Shown: one piece after another, positions 1-6,612 of the stretch
Layout of the letters: each line of letters opens with the position of its first letter
Numbering within the stretch: position 1 is the stretch's first letter
From: G020354085 sp964629975
GTDB taxonomy: Bacteria > Pseudomonadota > Gammaproteobacteria > Acidiferrobacterales > Sulfurifustaceae
Assembly: GCA_964629975.1 (NCBI GenBank)
Contig: CAZVUN010000062.1
Span: forward strand, 1-16,171
Length of the DNA: 16,171 nucleotides
Direction: 5' to 3'
Notes under the pieces: generated by a model
What the model was told of the DNA's origin: nothing
The model's input: only the letters and a program-made list of their open reading frames with translations
Database searches by the model: none
Translations under genes and position numbers: made by a program

Positions 1-2
1 AC

Positions 3-602
3 CGCCTCGGGCGCGTGCGGCGCGTGGCCGGCATCGATGTCGGCTTCGAGCGCGGTGGACGCATCACGCGCGCTGCCGTGGTGGTGCTGAGCTTTCCGGG
101 GCTGGTGCCGATCGCACAGGTGCTGGTGCGCCGGCGCACACGCTTTCCCTATGTGCCGGGTTTCCTGTCGTTTCGCGAGATCCCGGCGGTGCTGGCGGCA
201 CTCGCGCGGCTCGCCGTCAAACCGGACTTGCTATTGTGCGACGGCCAGGGCTACGCGCACCCGCGGCGCTTCGGGCTGGCCTGTCATCTCGGTGTACTCA
301 CCGACACACCGAGCATCGGGGTGGCCAAGTCGCGCCTGATCGGCGAGCACGCCGAACCGGCAGCCGGGAAGGGCGGCTGGGTGCCGCTGCGTGACCGGGG
401 CGAGGTGATCGGTGCGGTGCTGCGCACGCGCACCGGGGTCAAGCCGCTCTACGTCTCGCTCGGGCACCGCGTGAGCCTCAAGACCGCGATCCGCTACGTG
501 CTCGCCTGCACGACGAAGTACCGCCTGCCCGAGACCACGCGCCTTGCCCACCACCTTGCGTCGCACGGCGGCGTCAGGCCGGCGCGTCGCCGCCGAGCCT
601 GA
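3..602 (+). CDS. nfi: Endonuclease V (deoxyinosine 3' endonuclease), 5' end outside window
   Basis: Endonuclease V nicks DNA at the second phosphodiester bond 3' of deoxyinosine, starting repair of deaminated adenine. The visible part shows the family's ordered landmarks: AGIDVGFE with the first metal-binding Asp, YVPGFLSFREIP with the conserved Glu and the strand-wedge PYIP-like segment, LLCDGQGYAHPRR with the second catalytic Asp, then SIGVAKSRLIG and the late GHRVS. The frame is open to the window edge and family members (about 220-230 residues) carry 25-30 residues before AGIDVGF, so the true start lies upstream. The GTG at 15 is internal. The 3' end overlaps the convergent CPDase gene by 29 bases (574-602). 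Family assignment is secure from the motifs. Confidence 0.95.
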   Translation, partial: RLGRVRRVAGIDVGFERGGRITRAAVVVLSFPGLVPIAQVLVRRRTRFPYVPGFLSFREIPAVLAALARLAVKPDLLLCDGQGYAHPRRFGLACHLGVLTDTPSIGVAKSRLIGEHAEPAAGKGGWVPLRDRGEVIGAVLRTRTGVKPLYVSLGHRVSLKTAIRYVLACTTKYRLPETTRLAHHLASHGGVRPARRRRA

Positions 603-1107
603 AGGTGGCGACGCGCTGCCAGTCCTGCGGGCGGTCTTCCTTGCGGTAGCGGATCAGGGCCAGTTCCTCGACGCGGAATTCGGCTTCAAGGCGCGCGCCG
701 AGCTGCGTGACGATCGCCGCCTTCTGTGCGGGCCGGAGGTCGCCGTAAACAAGGCTCAGGTGCGGCAGGAACTCGCCGCCCTCCTCGCGCGCGAATGTCG
801 CGCGCGCCTCGCGGTGGGCACGCCGCAGCGCCGGGTCGGCAACGGCGTGCACGAACAGGCATTGATAGAAGCTGTCGCGCTGGCCGATGTGCGCCAGCCG
901 GATGGGCAGCGGCGCGATCCGGCGCGCGAGTGCGGCGCCGGCGGAGAGTGCGGCCGGCGGCGCAGCGTCGATGCCGCCCAGCAAGGTGATATGCGGCTCG
1001 AAGGGCGGCGTGCCGTGCTGCTCGGCGAGCGTCCGAATGAGCGCGCCGAAGCGCGCGCGCTCGGGCGGCGGCAGCAACAACCACAGGGCGTAGTGCGGCG
1101 CGCGCAT
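574..1107 (-). CDS. 2H phosphoesterase, cyclic phosphodiesterase (CPDase) type
   Basis: A 177-residue protein with the two His-x-Thr/Ser motifs of the 2H phosphoesterase superfamily: PHITLLGG (His39, Thr41) and PHLSLVYG (His116, Ser118). The segment FYQCLFVHAVADP between them and the C-terminal strand LALIRYRKEDRPQDWQRVA resemble plant and yeast CPDases, which hydrolyse ADP-ribose 1'',2''-cyclic phosphate or 2',3'-cyclic nucleotides, more than bacterial ThpR RNA ligases. The resemblance is judged from remembered family sequences, not a search. There is no signal peptide, so it should be cytosolic. The start is the ATG at 1107 and the gene lies alone on its strand. Its substrate in this organism cannot be inferred. 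It could simply be annotated as a 2'-5' RNA ligase family protein. Confidence 0.82.
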   Translation of the reverse strand: MRAPHYALWLLLPPPERARFGALIRTLAEQHGTPPFEPHITLLGGIDAAPPAALSAGAALARRIAPLPIRLAHIGQRDSFYQCLFVHAVADPALRRAHREARATFAREEGGEFLPHLSLVYGDLRPAQKAAIVTQLGARLEAEFRVEELALIRYRKEDRPQDWQRVATFRLGGDAPA

Positions 1108-1214
1108 GGCATCTCGTCGAATGCGCCTGACTCTAGCGCTCGGCGCGACCGGGTGCCAGCCTGCGCGGCGCGCGGCGCGTTCCCTGCCACCGGCGCGGCT
1201 GTTACCATGTGGGC

Positions 1215-1658
1215 ATGCAGCAGGTCGAGCCCAAGGTCGCGAAGTGGTTGGTGATCGGATGCGTCGCGCTGGTCGCGGTGTTCACCCTTTATACCTGGCT
1301 GGTGCTCAGCTGGAGTTATTCGAGCGGCGAGCGCGCCGGCTACGTGCAGAAGTTCTCCCGCAAGGGCTGGCTGTGCAAGACCTGGGAGGGGGAGATGGCG
1401 CTCGTGTCGATGCCCGGTACGGTGGCCGAGAAATTCTACTTCACCGTGCGCGACGATGCGGTCGCGGCCGAGGTCAACCGCACCATCGGCCGGCGCGTGG
1501 CGCTCACCTACGATCAGCATATCGGCATCCCCACGACCTGCTTCGGCGATTCGCAGTACTTCGTCTCCGCGGTCAAGGTGGTCGAGGAGCCGCAATTCGT
1601 CCCGCCCCCGGCACCGGCGGGCGCGCCGTCGCTCATGGGGCCTGCGCCAGCGCCGTGA
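1215..1658 (+). CDS. Conserved small membrane-anchored protein of unknown function
   Basis: A 147-residue protein starting at the ATG at 1215; a GTG two codons earlier is possible. Residues about 10-30 form one strongly hydrophobic segment after a short Lys-containing N-terminus, which fits an uncleaved signal anchor with the rest in the periplasm. The soluble part has a recognisable conserved core: YSSGERAGYVQKFSRKGW, then LCKTWEGEMALVSMPG, FTVRDD, and PTTCFGDSQYFV. Its two cysteines could pair. The last 20 residues are Pro/Ala-rich. From memory, proteins of this type occur widely in proteobacteria and are sometimes mislabelled 6-phosphogluconate dehydrogenase; nothing here supports that enzyme. 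The 3' end overlaps the convergent M28 peptidase gene by 26 bases. Function unknown. Confidence 0.8.
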   Translation: MQQVEPKVAKWLVIGCVALVAVFTLYTWLVLSWSYSSGERAGYVQKFSRKGWLCKTWEGEMALVSMPGTVAEKFYFTVRDDAVAAEVNRTIGRRVALTYDQHIGIPTTCFGDSQYFVSAVKVVEEPQFVPPPAPAGAPSLMGPAPAP

Positions 1659-2607
1659 CGACCGCGAGCAATCCGCGCACCACGCGCGCGAGCGAGGCGT
1701 AGTCGAGCTTCTCCGGCGTGTCCTCGGTGCTGTGGTAGTGCGGATAGCGGTAGAGCGCGGTATCGGTCACCATCAGCGCCGGGTAGTCGTGGCGCCAGAA
1801 GGCGAGGTGATCGCTCCAGCCCACCCCCGGCACCCACCAGAAACTTGCCGTGTGCTCGAGCGGGAAATCGCTCGCGGCGCGAAACGCCGCCACCGCCTGC
1901 GCCAGCAGGGGGCGCGAGGCAAAGTTCGAGACAAACGCGATGAAGTTGCCGCGGTCGGGGTGGAACCAGCCGAACACCGGCGGGTAGCGCTGGCTGCCCG
2001 GTGTGTCGCGGTAGTAGCCGATCGTCTCGAGCGCGAGCATCGCGCGGATGTCGTCACCGCGCCGGCGCGCGGCCGCCGCGTAGACCTGCGAGCCCATGCG
2101 CTGCGTGTAGAAGAAGGGCGGTTCCTCGTTGACGAAGGCGACGAAGCGCAGCGTGCGCGCCGGCGCGTGGCGGGCGAGGGCCGCGCTCGGCGCGAGCAGC
2201 GCCGCCACCCCGCTCGCATTGTCGTTCGCGCCGGGACTGCCGCGCACCGAGTCGTAGTGCGCGCCCACCAGGACGATCTCCTCGGGGCGCTCGCGCCCGG
2301 GTCGCGTCACCTCAAGATTGCTCCAGGTCTCGCCCTCGACCTCGTAGTCCTGTTGCCGGACCGTGTAGCCCTGGCGCGTCCAGGTCTCGCGGAGGTACGC
2401 CGCGGCGCGCGCGAGCGCCTGCGGCCGCCAGTGGTTGCGCTCGCCGATGTCGCCGGCGAGCACCTGCACGTGCGCGCGCAGTTCCTCGGCCAGCCCCTCA
2501 GCCTGCGCCATGGCCTGTCCCGCAACGCTCAGGGCAGCGGCCAGCAGCGCCGCCGCCCGTTTCTCGGCGCTTGCCAGTTGGTGTAGGCTTCTTCCGATGC
2601 CGCGCAC
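1633..2607 (-). CDS. Secreted M28-family zinc peptidase
   Basis: A 324-residue product from GTG 2607, chosen because GGAG at 2619-2616 lies 8 bases upstream and because this start gives a signal peptide (KR, then a hydrophobic Ala/Leu stretch, ending AMAQA). M28 peptidases are di-zinc aminopeptidases or carboxypeptidases. Visible motifs are VGAHYDSV (His117, Asp119), GANDNASGV (bridging Asp129), FVNEE (Glu161/Glu162), LALETIGYY (Glu194) and YHSTEDTPEKLDY (His292), a complete metal and catalytic set. A periplasmic or extracellular peptide scavenger is likely. The 5' end overlaps by 11 bases the start of the divergent radical SAM gene. An open frame continues upstream to 2868, but that part lies opposite conserved radical SAM sequence and is not credible coding. 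Confidence 0.9.
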   Translation of the reverse strand: MRGIGRSLHQLASAEKRAAALLAAALSVAGQAMAQAEGLAEELRAHVQVLAGDIGERNHWRPQALARAAAYLRETWTRQGYTVRQQDYEVEGETWSNLEVTRPGRERPEEIVLVGAHYDSVRGSPGANDNASGVAALLAPSAALARHAPARTLRFVAFVNEEPPFFYTQRMGSQVYAAAARRRGDDIRAMLALETIGYYRDTPGSQRYPPVFGWFHPDRGNFIAFVSNFASRPLLAQAVAAFRAASDFPLEHTASFWWVPGVGWSDHLAFWRHDYPALMVTDTALYRYPHYHSTEDTPEKLDYASLARVVRGLLAVVTALAQAP

Positions 2608-3739
2608 GCCGTCTGCTCCGCTCTCCGAAGGCGATCTGCATGACCCTAGCCTAACCGCCGCCGCGCCGCTGCGCACCCGCCGCGGTCGCGGCGCGCTCAG
2701 CAATGCGGACAGCCGCTTTGGCGCGTCGTGCCACGCGCCCACCGATGACGGCTGGGGTGCGCTCGACGCCGAGCCGCCGGCGCTCGCCACGACGGTGATG
2801 GCCGACCGCGCACGCACCGTCATCGCGCACAACGATTCACCGGACATCCCGTTTCGCCAATCGATCAATCCGTACCGTGGCTGTGAGCACGGCTGCGTGT
2901 ACTGCTATGCCCGGCCGAGCCACGCCTACCTCGGGCTGTCGCCCGGGCTTGATTTCGAGTCGCGCCTGTTCGCCAAGTACGACGCGCCGCAGCTGCTCGC
3001 GCGCGAGCTGGCCCGCCCGGGGCATGTCGCCGACCCGCTGGCGCTCGGCGCCAACACCGATCCCTACCAGCCGATCGAGCGGCGCCTGCGCATCACGCGC
3101 GCGGTCCTCGAGGTGTTGGCGCGCCACCGCCACCCGTTCACGATCGTAACCAAGTCGGCGCTGGTGGAGCGCGATCTCGACATCCTCGCGCCGCTCGCGC
3201 GCGCGCGCCTGTGCGCGGTGTACATCAGTGTCACCACGCTCGATCGGCAGCTCGCCCGCACGCTCGAACCGCGCGCCGCCGCGCCGCCGCGCCGGCTCGA
3301 GGCCGTGCAGCGCCTGGCGCAGGCCGGCGTGCCGACCGGGGTGATGTTTGCGCCGGTGATACCGGCGCTCAACGATCACGAGCTCGAGGCCGTGCTGGCG
3401 GCGGCCGCCGCGGCCGGTGCCCGCAGCGCCGGCTACACCGTGCTGCGCCTGCCGCACGAGGTCAAGGCGCTGTTCCGCGAGTGGCTGGCGAGCCACGCCC
3501 CGCTCAAGGCCGCCCACGTCATGCATCGCGTGCGCCAGGTGCGCGGCGGGCGCGACAACGATGCGCGCTTCGGCACGCGCCTGAGCGGTGAGGGTGACTA
3601 TGCGCGCCTGCTGGCCCAGCGGTTCGCGCTCGCCTGCCGGCGGCTCGGGCTGAACCGCAGCGAGCCCGCGCTCGATGGCAGCGGCTTTCGCGTGCCCGCG
3701 CGCAACGGCGAGCAGCTGCGGCTGTTCGATGCACCATGA
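2597..3739 (+). CDS. PA0069-family radical SAM protein (SplB-like)
   Basis: A 380-residue protein. The radical SAM cluster motif is CEHGCVYCYAR (Cys96, Cys100, Cys103, CX3CX2C), within the family signature INPYRGCEHGCVYCYARP. It is preceded by the typical RRGRGALSN N-terminus and followed by LGANTDPYQPIER and VTKSALVERDLDIL, as in PA0069 and spore photoproduct lyase-like proteins. The biochemical reaction of the PA0069 group is not established to my knowledge, so DNA-lesion repair is only an analogy. The start is the last ATG before the conserved RGRGALSN block; no clear ribosome binding site precedes it. It is first in an operon, its stop overlapping the next start as ATGA (3736-3739). Confidence 0.88.
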   Translation: MPRTPSAPLSEGDLHDPSLTAAAPLRTRRGRGALSNADSRFGASCHAPTDDGWGALDAEPPALATTVMADRARTVIAHNDSPDIPFRQSINPYRGCEHGCVYCYARPSHAYLGLSPGLDFESRLFAKYDAPQLLARELARPGHVADPLALGANTDPYQPIERRLRITRAVLEVLARHRHPFTIVTKSALVERDLDILAPLARARLCAVYISVTTLDRQLARTLEPRAAAPPRRLEAVQRLAQAGVPTGVMFAPVIPALNDHELEAVLAAAAAAGARSAGYTVLRLPHEVKALFREWLASHAPLKAAHVMHRVRQVRGGRDNDARFGTRLSGEGDYARLLAQRFALACRRLGLNRSEPALDGSGFRVPARNGEQLRLFDAP

Positions 3740-4473
3740 AGGTTGCGGTCTTCTCCGACGTGCACAGCAACCTCGAGGCGCTCACGCGCTGCTGCGAGCA
3801 CGCGCGCGCGCACGGTGCCGAGCGCTACGTGTGCCTCGGTGACATGATCGGCTACGGTGCCGACCCGGCGCCGACCCTGGCGTTGCTCATGGCACTGCCC
3901 GGATTGCTCGCGCTGCGCGGCAACCACGACGAGGCGCTGTTTCGTGACCCCGGCGACAACGTGCCGGACGGTGTGCGCGCGGCGCTCGCCTGGACGCGTG
4001 CGCAACTGTCGGACGCGCAGCTCGCGTTTCTCGAGCGGCTGCCGTATCTCGTGCGTGACGGACACACGACCTATGCGCACGCCAGCGCCGATCAGCCGGC
4101 CCACTGGGAGTACATCCGTGCCCCGGAGCAGGCGGCGCGCTGCCTGGCGGCGGCCGCCACGCCCGTGACCTTCATCGGGCACGTGCACGAGCCGCACGTG
4201 TTCTACGAAACGGCCGGCGGTGCGGTGCGCGGCTTTACCCCGGCCAATGGCGAGGCGATCCCGCTGTCGCCGCGCAGCCGCTACCTGATCAATGTCGGTT
4301 CGGTCGGCCAGCCGCGCGATGGCAACCCCGCAACCTGTTACGTGCTCTACGACGAGGCGCGTGCGGACGTGACGTTCTTCCGCCTGGCCTACGACTATCA
4401 GGCAACGGCGCACAAGATTCGGGCCGCCGGCCTCAACGCGTTTTACGCCGAGCGCCTCGCCTGGGGGCGTTGA
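3736..4473 (+). CDS. Calcineurin-like metallophosphoesterase, YfcE/MJ0936-like fold
   Basis: A 245-residue cytosolic protein with the full metallophosphoesterase motif set: FSDVHSN (Asp8, His10), LGDMIGYG (Asp36), RGNHD (Asn63, His64), the histidine in TTYAHAS (His115), and GHVHEPHVF (His149, His151), then NVGSVGQPRDGNP. The GYG after the second motif and the GSVGQPRDG block are typical of the small phosphodiesterase group related to YfcE/MJ0936 and of diadenosine-tetraphosphatase-like proteins. The actual substrate is unknown. The start ATG overlaps the upstream stop (ATGA), so translation is probably coupled to the radical SAM gene. The stop codon sits in the loop of a GGGCG-TTGA-CGCCC hairpin (4465-4478), just before the GTG start of the kinase gene. 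Confidence 0.9.
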   Translation: MKVAVFSDVHSNLEALTRCCEHARAHGAERYVCLGDMIGYGADPAPTLALLMALPGLLALRGNHDEALFRDPGDNVPDGVRAALAWTRAQLSDAQLAFLERLPYLVRDGHTTYAHASADQPAHWEYIRAPEQAARCLAAAATPVTFIGHVHEPHVFYETAGGAVRGFTPANGEAIPLSPRSRYLINVGSVGQPRDGNPATCYVLYDEARADVTFFRLAYDYQATAHKIRAAGLNAFYAERLAWGR

Positions 4474-4479
4474 CGCCCG

Positions 4480-5931
4480 GTGAGCACACCCGCCTCCGAG
4501 GTCCTGCACGAGGTGCGCAGCGGCGAGCGCATCGACGGCTTCGAGGTCGGCGCGCTGCTGCACGAGGGTGGCATGGCGCGGCTGTACCGCGCCCGCAAGC
4601 GCGGCGTGCGGGTGCCCCTCATCCTCAAGGTGCCGCGCCTCGAGGCCGGTGCGCCGCTGTCGGCGCTCGGTGCGTTCGAAAACGAATTGCGCATCCTCGA
4701 GCGGCTCGAGGGACCGCACGTGCCGCGCCTCATCGGCTACGGCGACCTGCGGCGCGCGCCGTACCTGGTCATGGAGTACCTGCCGGGCGATGCGCTCGCC
4801 GCCGCGGCCGCGGCCGCACCGCTGCCGGCCGCGCGGGTCGCCGAGCTCGGCAGCGCCTTGTGCAAGGCGGTGCACGATCTGCACCAGCAGAACGTCATCC
4901 ACCTCGACCTCAATCCGCACAACGTGCGCAACCGCGCCGACGGCACGGCGGTGCTGATCGATTTCGGCATCGCGCACCACGCCACGCTGCCGGACCTGAT
5001 CGACGCCGCCTTCGGCGAGGCCGAGGGCACCACGCCGTTCATCGCCCCGGAGCAGGTCAAGCACCTGCGCAGCGAGTCGCGCAGCGACATCTACGCGATC
5101 GGCGCCATCCTGTATCTGCTCGCCACCGGGAGCTATCCGTTCGGGCGCCCCAACCTGCTGTCGCTCAACAGGCGCCTGTTCGAGCCGCCGCTGCCGCCGC
5201 GCGCACGCAACCCGCAGGTGCCCGCGTGGCTGCAGGAGATCATCCTGCGCTGTCTCGAGATCCGTCCCGACGACCGCTACACCAGCGCCAAGCAGGTCGC
5301 CTATGCGCTCGCGCATCCCGCGGACGTGCACCTGACGGCGCGCGCACACCAGACGCGAGCGGCCGGCTGGCTGACGCGCACGCGCCTGTGGTGGCGTTCG
5401 CTCTACCAGGTGTTCGACGAGGGCGAGCCGCTGCGTCCGGTCGAGCGGCTGTCGCGCGCGCCGCACGTACTGGTGGCGCTCGATCTGGCGCAGAGTTCGC
5501 GCGGCCTGCGCCACGCCTTGCGCGTGGCGGTGCGCAAGTTCGCGCGCACGGAGCCGCATGCGTACTTCACCTTCATGACGGTACTGCCCGGTGCCGGCGG
5601 CGCGGCCGAAGGCCCGTCGGGCGCGACCGGCCCGGTCGCGCAGCGTCTGGTGGAGTTGCGCAATTTCGCGCAGTCGCTGCACCTGCCGAGGGGGCGCGCG
5701 TTCTTCCACGTGGCGCGCGGCATGCCGGGCGCGGTCATCAGCGAGTACGCGCGCCACCACGTGCTCGACTACATCATCATGGGCGCGCGCGGCTCCTCGG
5801 CACGCCGGCGCTTCCTGGGCAGCGTGTCGGCGCGGGTCGTGGCCGAGGCGCCCTGTTCGGTGACCGTCGTGCGCGCCCGCGAGCGCGCGCCGGCCACACC
5901 CGTGGCGCGCCGCACGCGCAAGAAGGAATAA
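4480..5931 (+). CDS. Ser/Thr protein kinase fused to a universal stress protein domain
   Basis: A 483-residue two-domain protein from a GTG six bases after the metallophosphoesterase stop. The kinase domain (about 18-280) has a Gly-rich loop (LLHEGGMARLY), Lys50 in LILK, HLDLNPHN (Asp143, Asn148), DFG (161-163), APE (189-191) and SDIYAIGAILY. The HRD arginine is Leu and the usual HRDLKPxN lysine is Asn; metal and catalytic positions are kept, so activity is plausible. An Ala run at 107-113 interrupts the early C-lobe. Residues about 328-468 form a UspA domain, with an IIMGARGS...GSVS nucleotide-binding motif one residue shorter than the usual G-2x-G-9x-G(S/T) spacing. No membrane segment is visible, so it is a cytosolic stress sensor or effector by inference. 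The C-terminus is basic (RRTRKK). Third gene of the operon. Confidence 0.9.
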   Translation: MSTPASEVLHEVRSGERIDGFEVGALLHEGGMARLYRARKRGVRVPLILKVPRLEAGAPLSALGAFENELRILERLEGPHVPRLIGYGDLRRAPYLVMEYLPGDALAAAAAAAPLPAARVAELGSALCKAVHDLHQQNVIHLDLNPHNVRNRADGTAVLIDFGIAHHATLPDLIDAAFGEAEGTTPFIAPEQVKHLRSESRSDIYAIGAILYLLATGSYPFGRPNLLSLNRRLFEPPLPPRARNPQVPAWLQEIILRCLEIRPDDRYTSAKQVAYALAHPADVHLTARAHQTRAAGWLTRTRLWWRSLYQVFDEGEPLRPVERLSRAPHVLVALDLAQSSRGLRHALRVAVRKFARTEPHAYFTFMTVLPGAGGAAEGPSGATGPVAQRLVELRNFAQSLHLPRGRAFFHVARGMPGAVISEYARHHVLDYIIMGARGSSARRRFLGSVSARVVAEAPCSVTVVRARERAPATPVARRTRKKE

Positions 5932-5976
5932 GGCGAGCCCCGGGGCGCGCCCTGTTCGTTGCGCAGCGCCGGTGAC

Positions 5977-5995
5977 GCCCGGGCGCCGCCCGGGT
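5977..5995. terminator. GC-rich hairpin between convergent kinase-USP and CBS genes
   Basis: Perfect 7-bp stem CCCGGGC (5978-5984) / GCCCGGG (5988-5994) with a 3-base loop, plus a G-T closing pair. It lies in the 118-base convergent gap 5932-6049, where both neighbours must stop transcription. No T tract follows on either strand, so intrinsic termination is doubtful. A second short hairpin, CGCGGC/GCCGCG, follows at about 6013-6032. Confidence 0.3.
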
Positions 5996-6049
5996 CAGGC
6001 GCCTCGGCGCGCGGCGGCATCTTGCCGCGATACCCTCGGCAAGGGCCGC

Positions 6050-6499
6050 TCAGGGGCGCTGACGCTGCTCGCGCATCTGTTCGCGGCGAATGAGCGCGGC
6101 GAGGTCGGTGAGGTGTTCGGCGAAGATATCGATCAGGTCGTCGATCGCGAGGATCCCGACCAGGGCACCGTCGGTGGCGACCACGGGCAGGCGGCGCACG
6201 CCCTTGGCACGCATCGCCTTGATCGTGTCGAGCAGATCGTCGGTCTCGCGCGCGGTGGCGAGCTCGAAGCTCATGACATCGCCCACCGCGAGCGTGCCGG
6301 GATCCACGTCCTCGGCCAGGACCTCGATCACCAGATCCCGATCGGTGACGATCCCGATCGGAATGCGTTTGCCGGCGCGCTCTTCGACCACGACCAGGTC
6401 GCCCACGTGGTACTCGCGCATCAGGCGCGCGGCCTCGGCGATACCCGCCGTCTTCGATACGACGACGACTTCGCGGTTGCAGTATTTTCCGGCGGACAT
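6050..6499 (-). CDS. Two-CBS-domain protein
   Basis: A 149-residue cytosolic protein made almost entirely of a Bateman module. CBS1 runs from about residue 8 to 68 (VVSKTAGIAEAARLMREYHVGDLVVVE, PIGIVTDRDLVIEVLAE) and CBS2 from about 75 to 135 (VGDVMSFELATARETDDLLDTIKAMRAKGVRRLPVV, LVGILAIDDLIDIF). Each ends in the G-I-(V/L)-(T/A)-x-(R/D)-D motif that usually contacts adenine nucleotides. No effector domain is attached, so it probably senses AMP/ATP-type ligands or regulates a partner. AGGAG (6510-6506) precedes the ATG by 6 bases. The promoter carries a perfect FNR/ANR box, pointing to induction at low oxygen. The C-terminal tail is Arg/Gln-rich. Standalone CBS proteins of this size are common in proteobacteria. 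Confidence 0.92.
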   Translation of the reverse strand: MSAGKYCNREVVVVSKTAGIAEAARLMREYHVGDLVVVEERAGKRIPIGIVTDRDLVIEVLAEDVDPGTLAVGDVMSFELATARETDDLLDTIKAMRAKGVRRLPVVATDGALVGILAIDDLIDIFAEHLTDLAALIRREQMREQRQRP

Positions 6500-6537
6500 G
6501 GGTATCTCCTGTTGGCTCAGATCATTGTTCTTCGATG

Positions 6538-6578
6538 ATTCTAAGCCGGGCGGCGGGGGCCCGTTTGATGTAGATCAA
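6538..6578 (-). promoter_or_regulatory. FNR/ANR-activated promoter of the CBS-domain gene
   Basis: TTGAT-GTAG-ATCAA (6565-6578) is an exact match to the FNR/ANR/Dnr consensus TTGAT-N4-ATCAA. On the minus strand a -10-like TAGAAT lies at 6543-6538, giving a predicted start near 6531. This puts the box centre at about -41, the class II activator position. The transcript would have a leader of about 32 bases before ATG 6499, with AGGAG in place. The geometry makes a functional site likely; the specific regulator (FNR, ANR or Dnr) cannot be told apart. Confidence 0.8.
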
Positions 6579-6612
6579 TGAGGTCGCCGGCCGATTCTGG
6601 GACAGTGCGGGC

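Noticed and set aside
4798..4825. GC-rich short repeat encoding an alanine run in the kinase
   Set aside because: Codon-level simple sequence inside a coding region, common in GC-rich genomes; not a mobile or regulatory repeat.
3598..5760. A 720-codon open frame on the minus strand opposite the radical SAM, phosphoesterase and kinase genes
   Set aside because: It lies antisense to three genes with clear motifs, is dominated by Arg/His/Gln/Ala, and shows no domain. Long antisense frames are expected at this GC content.
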